Positions 54,092 through 62,151 of a DNA stretch of 64,000 nt are shown piece after piece; the stretch's first letter is position 1; the number at the start of each line of letters is the position of its first letter. A program made the position numbers and the translations under genes. The stretch spans positions 51,151 to 115,150 of the forward strand of contig NZ_BCVQ01000010.1 in NCBI RefSeq assembly GCF_001591825.1. Reading direction: 5' to 3'. Source of the stretch: Rossellomorea vietnamensis NBRC 101237. GTDB lineage: Bacteria > Bacillota > Bacilli > Bacillales > Bacillaceae_B. The notes beneath the pieces were generated by a model that saw nothing but the letters and a program-made list of their open reading frames with translations, ran no database searches and was not told the DNA's origin.

Positions 54092-54850
54092 CTATTTAGA
54101 TAAAAATCGATCAACTGCTTTGTGATGCTCATCCTGTGCCCACAGTTTGGAGCAGTGTTTGATTTCCTCCAGGATATTGGCTTCTATCCTCTTTGTATTC
54201 CATTGATTAAGGAGTTGCCGTTTATATGCCTTCAAGACTCCTGCAGACTTAGACGAAATCATCTGAATAAATGGTACTTCATGTACAGGTACCATTTCAT
54301 CCACCACTTCATCTACGAACCCCATTTCATGAAGTGCTTCTGCCTGTTCCAGACGTGCCGTCATTAAAAGAGACATGGCTTTGGAGACAGGAATTCTTTC
54401 AAGGAGAAGGGTCCCTCCTCCCCATCCGGTGGTGATGGCAAGATTCCCTTGAACGAACCCCATCTTCGCGGTTCTTCTTGCTACTCGGAAATCACACGCA
54501 GCGGCGATCTCACATCCCCCTCCAATGGCAGTGCCATTGATGAAGGCAATGGTTGGTTTCGGAAGAAAGGCGAGTCTCGTAAGGAGGCTGCCCATTTTAC
54601 TGAGCATTTCGTAGCTTTCTCCTTCTGTTTTCAGATTGTGGAACTGCGACAAGTCTCCCCCGGAACAAAAAGCACGATCTCCGCTTCCGGTTATGATGAG
54701 CGCTTTTACATGTTCGTTTTGAACGCACTCATCCATCACCTTCTGAAGTCCATTCATGATTTCGTAGCTAACAGCGTTTCGTTTATCCGGGCGATCAATG
54801 ATAAATTCCAATATTCCCTCATTGTTCATATGTAATACATATTCTCCCAC
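54092..54850 (-). CDS. Enoyl-CoA hydratase/isomerase family protein
   Basis: Crotonase-fold enzyme acting on an acyl-CoA thioester. The 252-aa protein shows the CoA-binding RPDKRNAVSYEI (about 20-31), the first oxyanion segment DRAFCSGGDLSQF (about 58-70) and the second, FINGTAIGGGCEIAAACDFRVA (split here as FINGTAIGGG and CEIAAACDF, about 103-123). The catalytic Glu positions are not both obvious, so hydratase versus isomerase is open. GTG 54850 follows GGGGGC. Absent from this place in B. subtilis; with the carboxylase operon 2.3 kb away it may form a scattered acyl-CoA catabolic set. Confidence 0.85.
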   Translation of the reverse strand: MGEYVLHMNNEGILEFIIDRPDKRNAVSYEIMNGLQKVMDECVQNEHVKALIITGSGDRAFCSGGDLSQFHNLKTEGESYEMLSKMGSLLTRLAFLPKPTIAFINGTAIGGGCEIAAACDFRVARRTAKMGFVQGNLAITTGWGGGTLLLERIPVSKAMSLLMTARLEQAEALHEMGFVDEVVDEMVPVHEVPFIQMISSKSAGVLKAYKRQLLNQWNTKRIEANILEEIKHCSKLWAQDEHHKAVDRFLSK

Positions 54851-54928
54851 TTCTAAAGCCCCCTTTTATCTTACATTTAGTGTATGGTGTTTCCGATCCA
54901 TTGAACAGACCTTTTCTATAGATACGAC

Positions 54929-54966
54929 AAAAAAGCGTGAAGAGCCATGGTCTCTTCACGCTTTTT
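54929..54966 (-). terminator. Terminator of rpmF
   Basis: AAAGCGTGAAGAG / CTCTTCACGCTTT with T runs; 13-bp perfect stem just after the rpmF stop. Confidence 0.93.
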
Positions 54967-54980
54967 AGCGGTGTAAGCGA

Positions 54981-55154
54981 TTATTTGCTTACAACTTCTT
55001 TTCCTTTATACGTTCCGCACTCTTTACAAACACGGTGTGCTAGTTTCATCTCACCACAGTTTGGGCATGCTACCATACCAGGTACACTTAGTTTGAAGTG
55101 TGTACGACGTTGTCTTTTTGCTGTTTTAGAAGTTCTTCTAAAAGGTACTGCCAT
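54981..55154 (-). CDS. rpmF: 50S ribosomal protein L32
   Basis: Structural protein of the large ribosomal subunit. The 57-aa product starts [19 protein letters not shown] and keeps the full zinc ribbon: C30, C33, C43 and C46 ([18 protein letters not shown]), so this is the zinc-binding form. ATG 55154 follows AAGGAGGTGGG. Downstream of ylbN with which it normally forms a two-gene unit. Confidence 0.97.
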   Translation of the reverse strand: MAVPFRRTSKTAKRQRRTHFKLSVPGMVACPNCGEMKLAHRVCKECGTYKGKEVVSK

Positions 55155-55218
55155 TCTTCCCACCTCCTTAAAAGAGATTCATACTCATTATGAAGCCAGT
55201 CGAGCTGGTACTTCGCTT

Positions 55219-55761
55219 TTAAGAGTTCTTGTTTTGATCAAGAAGTTTTGCTAAGTCAGCGAGTCGAGGATCTACTTTCTTCTCTTCCTCTTGTTCGACT
55301 TCATGAGCCTGTTCTTCGGTCATCACTTCCCAGTTCTTACCGGAAGGCATCTCATCTTGTTCTCTCGCTTCATCACTGATTACCTGCATCGGAATCTCAA
55401 GTAACAGCAATTCTCTGATAGCCGGTTTTAAATCAATAACATCACCTTGTATACGATGTACTTCTTCTTCCTCATACTGATCATAATCAGCTTCATTTAG
55501 AAGATACGTTTCAATCGTATTGATGTCAACTGGTAAATCGACATCCACAAGGGTTCTTGAGCAAGGCAGGACTAACTTTCCTTCTATATGAAGATGAAAA
55601 GTGACACGGTTTGAACCGATATCCGCCTTTCCGGACACCCGAATAGGTGAGACTTCTATAATTTGGGGATCGACTTCTTTCAGTTCGTCCAAATTAATCG
55701 TTTCGTCTATGGAAAGTCCCTTGTCTCTGAATTTTTGTAATTGGATTATTGACCATTTCAA
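55219..55761 (-). CDS. ylbN: DUF177 protein YlbN (YceD family)
   Basis: YceD/DUF177 proteins are conserved beside rpmF and are implicated in 23S rRNA accumulation. The 180-aa product has the N-terminal MKWSIIQLQKFRDKGLSI, central LPCSRTLVDVDLPVD and a C-terminal acidic region ending DPRLADLAKLLDQ. It starts at TTG 55761 with GAGGTG 6 nt upstream; an in-frame GTG at 55770 overlaps that site. Divergent from ylbM across a 481-nt gap that holds a palindromic repeat. Confidence 0.9.
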   Translation of the reverse strand: MKWSIIQLQKFRDKGLSIDETINLDELKEVDPQIIEVSPIRVSGKADIGSNRVTFHLHIEGKLVLPCSRTLVDVDLPVDINTIETYLLNEADYDQYEEEEVHRIQGDVIDLKPAIRELLLLEIPMQVISDEAREQDEMPSGKNWEVMTEEQAHEVEQEEEKKVDPRLADLAKLLDQNKNS

Positions 55762-55950
55762 TGTAATCACCTCAAGGCAACAAAGGTAATTATAGCTTTC
55801 ATAATACCGTTTGTCAATATTTTTTCTTTACACTCTCTTTAACCATAGTGTTGTAATTATAACGTTTAAATATAAGGACTTTCAAATATTTTATTATATT
55901 CGTTATGAGTCATTCAATTGAGATGCTTAATTGGGCTTATAATAAAACAG

Positions 55951-56085
55951 TGACCGTTCCTCTCCGCTGCAGCCACTTGCTTTCCTCGGGGAGGAAGTCA
56001 AGCCTCCTCGGGCTATTGCCCTGCGGGGTCTTGACCTTTCCTCTATTTCCCGCAGGAGTCAAGTGGCTTCCGCTACGATCCACTC
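55951..56085. repeat. Interspersed palindromic repeat, copy 1
   Basis: GC-rich element in an AT-rich gap. Outer arms GCCACTTG (55972-55979) and CAAGTGGC (56060-56067) enclose an inner hairpin GTCAAG...CTTGAC (55997-56035) with GGGC-TATT-GCCC at its tip; GAGGAAG, GCCTCCTCGG and CCCGCAGGAGTC are conserved landmarks. Similar 100-140 bp elements are common between genes of Bacillaceae. Related to the copies at 63700 and 63982. The rest of the 55762-56242 gap is AT-rich with no gene seen. Confidence 0.8.
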
Positions 56086-56242
56086 TTTGATTCTAAAGAA
56101 TAGTCTTTCCAATCTAACTGAAAGGCAGAATCATTAAATATGTTATATTTAGTTAGATTCAATAAAAAATGATATTTAGGTACTTTTATTTTCTACTATT
56201 ATAAAGAATATGAGACTGATTATGGAAAGGTTGTGGGTTTTT

Positions 56243-57457
56243 ATGAAGGCGACAGGGGTAGTTGTGGAGTATAATCCGTTTCATAATGGACATTTGCATC
56301 ATTTGAGGGAAACAAGGGCCGCTACCGGGGCGGATGTTGTGGTTGCCGTGATGAGTGGGCACTTCCTCCAGCGTGGTGAGCCTGCACTTGTTTCAAAATG
56401 GGCCCGTACGAGGATGGCACTGGAGTCAGGAGTGGATGTCGTGATAGAGCTTCCGTATTGTTTTGCGACACAGCATGCGGAAATTTTTTCAAAAGGGGCG
56501 ATTTCACTCCTGGACCGATTTGGCTGTGAAAGCTTCTGTTTCGGTAGTGAAGATGGGGATATTGATGCGTTCTTAAAGACGATTCAATTCATCCAAACAC
56601 ACCAGGAGCAATACGATACGTACATAAAGGAATTTATCCAGGAAGGGATGAGCTATCCCTCAGCACTGGCCGGTGCCTTTCGGAAATTGGGAAATCAGGA
56701 TTCTGTCATCGATTTAAGTAAACCCAACAATATTTTGGGATTTCACTATTTGGAGGCAAGGAATCAGCTTGGGTCTTCATTGGAAGCGTATACGATTACC
56801 CGGGAATCAGCCGGTTACCATGATGAACATTTCTCTTCCCCTTCCATTGCCAGTGCAACCAGCATTCGCAAAAGTATATTCAGTACCCGAGGGAACCACG
56901 AGATCGAATCTTATCTTCCTGCCAGTTCTGTGCAGGAACTGGAAAGATATAAAGGCGAGTTTGGTGGATTACACAGGTGGGAGAGTTATTGGACCCTGCT
57001 TCAATATAAGCTTCTTTCCTCTTCAAAATCTGAGTTGAGGGATATATATGAAATAGAAGAGGGAATAGAAAACCGGATGGTAGAGTATGCGAAGTCTTGC
57101 TTATCCTTTGAAGAATTCATGACGAAGCTTAAGACCAAGCGATACACGTGGACACGCCTTCAAAGAATGCTCCTTCATGTACTAACCGATACACATAAAG
57201 AAGAAATGAGGAGCCGGCATGACTCTCCTCGTTATATCCGTCTTCTCGGTATGAATACCAAGGGAAGGGAATTCATCCACTCCCGGAAAAAGAATCTGTC
57301 CCTCCCTTTGATCAGCAAGCTATCCAGTGCAGACCCACATGATATCCATTTAGATATCAAGGCTGCGGAAATCTATTCATTGGGCCTGCAGGATCCAGAC
57401 GCACGCAAAAGACTTCTACGACAAGAATGGTCCCAACCCCCTATTATGATGTCATAA
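56243..57457 (+). CDS. tmcAL: tRNA-Met cytidine acetate ligase TmcAL (YlbM)
   Basis: Forms N4-acetylcytidine at the wobble position of elongator tRNA-Met from acetate and ATP. The 404-aa protein has the nucleotidyltransferase-type N-domain with VVEYNPFHNGHLHHL (HxGH motif, about 6-20), AVMSGHFLQRGEPA and KWARTRMAL, and a C-terminal tRNA-binding domain. ATG 56243 (MKATGVVVEYN) matches homologues; AAAGG lies about 12 nt upstream, so the ribosome site is mediocre. Alternative in-frame ATGs at 56210 and 56222 lack homology. Confidence 0.92.
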   Translation: MKATGVVVEYNPFHNGHLHHLRETRAATGADVVVAVMSGHFLQRGEPALVSKWARTRMALESGVDVVIELPYCFATQHAEIFSKGAISLLDRFGCESFCFGSEDGDIDAFLKTIQFIQTHQEQYDTYIKEFIQEGMSYPSALAGAFRKLGNQDSVIDLSKPNNILGFHYLEARNQLGSSLEAYTITRESAGYHDEHFSSPSIASATSIRKSIFSTRGNHEIESYLPASSVQELERYKGEFGGLHRWESYWTLLQYKLLSSSKSELRDIYEIEEGIENRMVEYAKSCLSFEEFMTKLKTKRYTWTRLQRMLLHVLTDTHKEEMRSRHDSPRYIRLLGMNTKGREFIHSRKKNLSLPLISKLSSADPHDIHLDIKAAEIYSLGLQDPDARKRLLRQEWSQPPIMMS

Positions 57458-57469
57458 CAATGTGATTCA

Positions 57470-57511
57470 AACAAAGAGACTGCCCCCCGTATTGAAGGCA
57501 GTCTCTTTGTT
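57470..57511. terminator. Bidirectional terminator tmcAL/ylbL
   Basis: AACAAAGAGACTGCC / GGCAGTCTCTTTGTT, a 15-bp perfect stem between convergent genes, reaching the ylbL stop. Confidence 0.9.
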
Positions 57512-58554
57512 CAGTTTTCGATCGATTTGAGGAAGGACAATGCTTCATCAAATGTTTTTACGGGTATCACTTTCATATCCGTACCGATATCTTCAGCTGT
57601 TCGTTTCGCAGCGGTATAGTTGGATTCAAGATCAGGGTATTTTTTCTTCATTTCTTTTGTAATGGTTTCATCCGGTGCAAGGAAGTATTCGGCATCCGCT
57701 TTATCAGCAGCAATGATTTTTTGTTCGATGCCTCCGATACGACCGACCACACCATCCTCTGAAATCGTCCCGGTCCCGGCAATCCTGTGCCCTTTAGCCA
57801 GATCTCCCTTCGTCAGTTGGTCATAGATTTCCAAACTGAACATCAATCCGGCGGAAGGTCCCCCTATTTCCTCGGTCTGAAGCTTTACGGGTGGATCTGT
57901 TATGATTTCTTTATCATCACTTAATGTGATGCCGAGGCCAATCTTATCAGGGACATCGGGAAATGCTTCAAGCGGGATCGTTTCAACCTTTTCCTCTTTA
58001 TTCCTGACGAATGTGATATCCACTTTATCCCCTTTTGTTTTCCCACTTACGTAATCAATGAATTCTTGTGACGACTGAAACGTTTGACCGTCTATGGCGG
58101 TGATCCGGTCGCCAGGTTTCAACACTTTTTCAGCCGGCATATCCGGGTATATATTTAATACATAAATCCCTTTATATTTATATTCATACGGTTTGCCTGC
58201 TTTTTTATAGGCCACTTCAATGGCATGGGTTTGGGAATTATTCATGAGCTGAAGTTGGCGAAGATTGTATTCTTCATCGCTTTCATGCGGACTTCTGATC
58301 TCCTCAACCGGAAAGATATATTCATATTTCCTTATGCTCGCCATCAGATAGGCATATATATTCGCCCTTCCCATCCTGACGGTTGTCAGCATCAGTTCCC
58401 CATCGTCATCATATCCATTCTCGACGTGGACGATTGGATCAAGTTCATGTGCATTCCCGGGTTTCGTAACATAGAAAGGAAGATAATAAAAAGAAGTGGC
58501 GACCATAATGATGGTCATGATCAGCAGGGTTTTTATCAGCGTTTTTGTTTTCAT
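57511..58554 (-). CDS. ylbL: PDZ-Lon-type membrane protease YlbL
   Basis: Membrane-anchored serine protease; in B. subtilis it helps clear the division inhibitor YneA during recovery from DNA damage. The 347-aa product has one N-terminal helix (about 7-25), a PDZ domain (about 125-200, with LKPGDRITAIDGQTF) and a Lon-like S16 domain with the Ser-Lys dyad at S234 (GGPSAGLMF) and K279 (EQKIIAA). ATG 58554 follows AAGGAG; upstream in-frame codons to 58647 overlap ylbK and are rejected. Probably co-transcribed with ylbK (7-nt gap). Confidence 0.93.
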   Translation of the reverse strand: MKTKTLIKTLLIMTIIMVATSFYYLPFYVTKPGNAHELDPIVHVENGYDDDGELMLTTVRMGRANIYAYLMASIRKYEYIFPVEEIRSPHESDEEYNLRQLQLMNNSQTHAIEVAYKKAGKPYEYKYKGIYVLNIYPDMPAEKVLKPGDRITAIDGQTFQSSQEFIDYVSGKTKGDKVDITFVRNKEEKVETIPLEAFPDVPDKIGLGITLSDDKEIITDPPVKLQTEEIGGPSAGLMFSLEIYDQLTKGDLAKGHRIAGTGTISEDGVVGRIGGIEQKIIAADKADAEYFLAPDETITKEMKKKYPDLESNYTAAKRTAEDIGTDMKVIPVKTFDEALSFLKSIEN

Positions 58555-58561
58555 ATATTTT

Positions 58562-59341
58562 TTACTCCTTCCAATTGTCCAGAGCTTCCTTGATGGAAGG
58601 AATAGCCTTCTTTGCTTCTTCTTCTCCCATATCGATGATTTCTTCAATATTTTTAAAAGCTCTGGTGCTGTACATTTCTACATGTGGTCTGATCATGAAA
58701 TCAGAAGCAAATTCACGGTGAGCGACGATTTCCAGTTGGAGAATATCAATGCTTTGCATAATCACGTCATAGATGGTGGTGATTTCTGCATTACGTTTCA
58801 CATGGGACACATCGACCCCGATTACAATGTCCGCTCCCATTTCTTTCACCACGGAAACCGGCACCCGGTCAATGACCCCTCCGTCCACCAATAGACGGCC
58901 ATTTATCCTTTCAGGCACAAAAATACCCGGTATAGCGATACTTGCCCGGACTGCGCTTGCTATTGGACCGGTGGTAAAGATGACTTTTTCTCCGTTTGTA
59001 ATGTCAGTTGCCACAACACTTACAGGGATATTTAATTCTTCAATATTTTTATTATGGGTAAAGAGCTGAATGAACTCTTTTATTCTCTTGCCAGATATGA
59101 ACCCCATTTTCGGAACGGTAAAGTCCAGATAATACTTCCTTCTGAAGGTAGTGGAAAGCTTGTATAGGTCTTCCATCTTGTGACCCACCCCATAAAAGCA
59201 GCCGACGAGCGCCCCCATGCTGCTGCCTGCAATCATATCAATCGGTATGTTGGCATCATCAAAGGCTTTCAAGACACCTAAATGAGCAAATCCCCTTGCG
59301 CCACCCGAGCCGAGGGCTAATCCGATCTTTGGTCTACCCAT
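58562..59341 (-). CDS. ylbK: Patatin-like phospholipase family protein YlbK
   Basis: Predicted serine lipid hydrolase of the RssA/patatin family; substrate unknown. The 259-aa protein begins with the oxyanion loop LALGSGGARGFAHLG (about 8-22), has the nucleophile elbow AGSSMG (Ser 41 region) and the catalytic Asp in LLVDGGVIDRVP (about 150-161), so the Ser-Asp dyad is intact. No signal peptide. Divergent from ylbJ and directly upstream of ylbL. Confidence 0.92.
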   Translation of the reverse strand: MGRPKIGLALGSGGARGFAHLGVLKAFDDANIPIDMIAGSSMGALVGCFYGVGHKMEDLYKLSTTFRRKYYLDFTVPKMGFISGKRIKEFIQLFTHNKNIEELNIPVSVVATDITNGEKVIFTTGPIASAVRASIAIPGIFVPERINGRLLVDGGVIDRVPVSVVKEMGADIVIGVDVSHVKRNAEITTIYDVIMQSIDILQLEIVAHREFASDFMIRPHVEMYSTRAFKNIEEIIDMGEEEAKKAIPSIKEALDNWKE

Positions 59342-59515
59342 GCCCTTCCCCCTTTTCCCGAGTCATCGGTCTATTCATCATATGGTCTATTTCAAGTATG
59401 TATGAGTATATTGGATAATATGAGGACAAGTTGAATTAATCTCATTTTATCATTCTTTTCCCATTTCACAAGGAATTGAAATAGAAGGAACTATTTTTTA
59501 GGGGAGGAAGTCCTG

Positions 59516-60736
59516 TTGTTCAAATCTAAAATCAAAACCTTGGCTTTATCCATAAGTGTGACGGTATTTGCCACCTCTCTCATCTTGATGCCCGGGGAAT
59601 CATTGGAGGCATCCATCAGAGGTTTGGACATGTGGTGGGAAATCGTCTTTCCATCCCTATTGCCGTTTTTCATTGTATCTGAAATGCTGATCGGATTTGG
59701 GGTTGTCCGGTTTATAGGTGTCATGCTTGAGCCCTTGATGAGACCATTATTCCGGGTTCCGGGAGTTGGTGGATTTGTGTGGGCGATGGGTATGGCATCA
59801 GGCTTTCCCGCAGGAGCTAAATTGACAGCCCGTTTGCGCCAGGAAAAACAGATTACAAAACTGGAAGGGGAAAGACTCGTTTCATTCACGAACTCTTCCA
59901 ATCCGCTATTTATATTCGGGGCTGTTTCTGTCGGATTCTTCCAAAACGCGACCCTTGGGATTGTGTTAGCCGCTGCACATTATATCGGGAATATATGCGT
60001 AGGCATCGTCATGAGATTCTACGGGGTTAAAGAGAAAGAGGAAATCAGAAGCCGCCAGACAAAAAGGAAGGGTTTCATCCTCCGGGAAGCATTCTCGGCA
60101 CTTCACCGGACAAGGTTACAGGACAAACGTCCCATCGGCAAACTACTGGGGGATGCCGTCACTTCATCCATTCAAACGTTGTTAATGATCGGTGGATTCA
60201 TCATCTTATTTTCTGTCATTAATAAAATGCTGTACCACTTAAACATCACAACCTTTTTTGCCGAAGGTCTATCGGCTTTATTTATCCTTCTGCAATTACC
60301 CGACCAATTAAGTATCCCATTTATTTCAGGACTCTTTGAAATCACATTGGGTTCAAAACTCACAAGCGGTGTAACGGAAGCCACCCTCCTCCACCAAGCG
60401 ATCATCACAAGCTTTATATTAGGTTTCAGCGGTTTCAGCGTCCAGGCACAGGTCGCAAGTATCCTGGCAGATACGGATATTCGATTTAAGCCTTTCTTTT
60501 ACGCTCGCATAGTTCACGGATTTGCCGCATCCGTCACGACCATTCTCATTTGGAAGCCCATTTATGAGAGGTTTTCCGATGAGCAGCTTTCCAACGCCAT
60601 CCCGGTATTCGCCAGGCACAACGACGCATTTTGGACCGACATGCTCTATTGGTTCAAGACGGCAGGTCCCATCATCACGATTTCAAGTCTGATCCTATAC
60701 ATGGTTCTATATGCACGAAAACATGTGAATCATTGA
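59516..60736 (+). CDS. ylbJ: Sporulation integral membrane protein YlbJ
   Basis: Polytopic membrane protein needed for spore cortex formation in B. subtilis (sigma-E regulon); transport function suspected but unproven. The 406-aa product has about eight hydrophobic segments and two nucleoside-transporter-type gate regions (VFPSLLPFFIVSEMLIGFG, about 43-62, and SSIQTLLMIGGFIILFSV). Starts at TTG 59516 with GGGGAGG 8 nt upstream; no ATG fits. I could not assign a clear sigma-E promoter in the 174-nt gap. Confidence 0.92.
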   Translation: MFKSKIKTLALSISVTVFATSLILMPGESLEASIRGLDMWWEIVFPSLLPFFIVSEMLIGFGVVRFIGVMLEPLMRPLFRVPGVGGFVWAMGMASGFPAGAKLTARLRQEKQITKLEGERLVSFTNSSNPLFIFGAVSVGFFQNATLGIVLAAAHYIGNICVGIVMRFYGVKEKEEIRSRQTKRKGFILREAFSALHRTRLQDKRPIGKLLGDAVTSSIQTLLMIGGFIILFSVINKMLYHLNITTFFAEGLSALFILLQLPDQLSIPFISGLFEITLGSKLTSGVTEATLLHQAIITSFILGFSGFSVQAQVASILADTDIRFKPFFYARIVHGFAASVTTILIWKPIYERFSDEQLSNAIPVFARHNDAFWTDMLYWFKTAGPIITISSLILYMVLYARKHVNH

Positions 60737-60812
60737 AAAACAGGGTTGATCCACTTAGACCGATTTCACAGTTAGTGAAGAAATATGGTCAATAGTTGGA
60801 TCAACCCTGTAT
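60735..60812 (-). terminator. Terminator of coaD with a nested hairpin
   Basis: Outer arms ACAGGGTTGATCCA / TGGATCAACCCTGT enclose about 43 nt that itself can pair (GACC...GGTC around TTTCAC/GTGAAG). TTTTTC follows on the minus strand. Shared with the convergent end of ylbJ. Confidence 0.8.
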
Positions 60813-60814
60813 GG

Positions 60815-61318
<504 letters not shown>

Positions 61319-61334
61319 TTATCGTAATCCTCAA

Positions 61335-61889
61335 TCATTCTCCCCTGGAAAATATCGATATCCTGATGATTCCATAGGTCTCTTCCCTTACCTTCTTCAA
61401 GCTCCCCACTTTATCTTCCAATGTTATTTCAGATCCATGTTCACACATGACGAAACCGCTTTCATTCAGAAGGTTGTGTTCTTCGATGAACTCCAGGAGT
61501 TGTTGAAGTTTCTGCTGTTTGTAAGGGGGATCCAGGAATATGTAGTCAAAGACTATTTCTCTTTTTAGTATCGCCTTTAACGCTCTTGTAGCTTCATTTC
61601 GATATACTTCACTTTGGTCCATCAGATCACAGTCTTTAAGATTGGCCTTTACCGTTTGGAAAGCCTTCTGATCCCTATCCACAAAGATGACGGAATCGAG
61701 TCCACGGCTTAATGCTTCAATGCCCAGACCGCCGCTTCCTGCAAACAAATCCAATCCTGTCCCGCCTTCAAAATAGGGACCCAACATATTAAATATCGAT
61801 TCTTTCACCTTATCTGTTGTGGGCCTTGTTCCACTTCCAGGAACAGCTTTTAACGGCCTGCCCTTTAACGTACCTGATATGACTCTCAT
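61335..61889 (-). CDS. rsmD: 16S rRNA (guanine-966-N2)-methyltransferase RsmD
   Basis: SAM-dependent methyltransferase for G966 of 16S rRNA. The 184-aa protein has TRPTTDKVKESIFNML, the SAM-binding LDLFAGSGGLGIEALSRG (about 47-64) and the catalytic DPPY motif in IFLDPPYK (about 126-133). ATG 61889 (MRVISGT) follows GGTGG; an in-frame ATG two codons earlier lies nearer that site. In B. subtilis ylbG and ylbF precede it; they are not adjacent here. Confidence 0.94.
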   Translation of the reverse strand: MRVISGTLKGRPLKAVPGSGTRPTTDKVKESIFNMLGPYFEGGTGLDLFAGSGGLGIEALSRGLDSVIFVDRDQKAFQTVKANLKDCDLMDQSEVYRNEATRALKAILKREIVFDYIFLDPPYKQQKLQQLLEFIEEHNLLNESGFVMCEHGSEITLEDKVGSLKKVREETYGIIRISIFSRGE

Positions 61890-62128
61890 AATCATCCACC
61901 ATATATGTATTTTTTCCTCCCTATCCTATCATATCTCGACACATATCGCCACATTCAGAATTTGCATCAAACATGTATAAAATCATTTTGATAGGTGATA
62001 ATGAGAGTAACAGCATCCTAACTGATGTTGTTGCCAACCGCGGAGAAGACTTACGATTCCCCATAAGTTCTTCCTCCGGTTTCTCCTCTCCCTTTGCCTT
62101 CTTTCCAGAGATGGATATAGAAGGACCC

Positions 62129-62151
62129 TGCAGAAAGTTCTGCAGGGCTTT
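62129..62151. terminator. Strong hairpin after the 468-aa gene
   Basis: CCCTGCAGAA-AG-TTCTGCAGGG begins right after the TAA of the minus-strand gene. The clear T run (CTTTTT) lies on the plus-strand side; the minus side has only TCCTTCTAT. Confidence 0.6.

Noticed and set aside
53550..54125. 191-codon plus-strand frame opposite ylbO
   Set aside because: Antisense to the coiled-coil and Myb-like regions of ylbO; crosses its ribosome site and the crotonase terminator.
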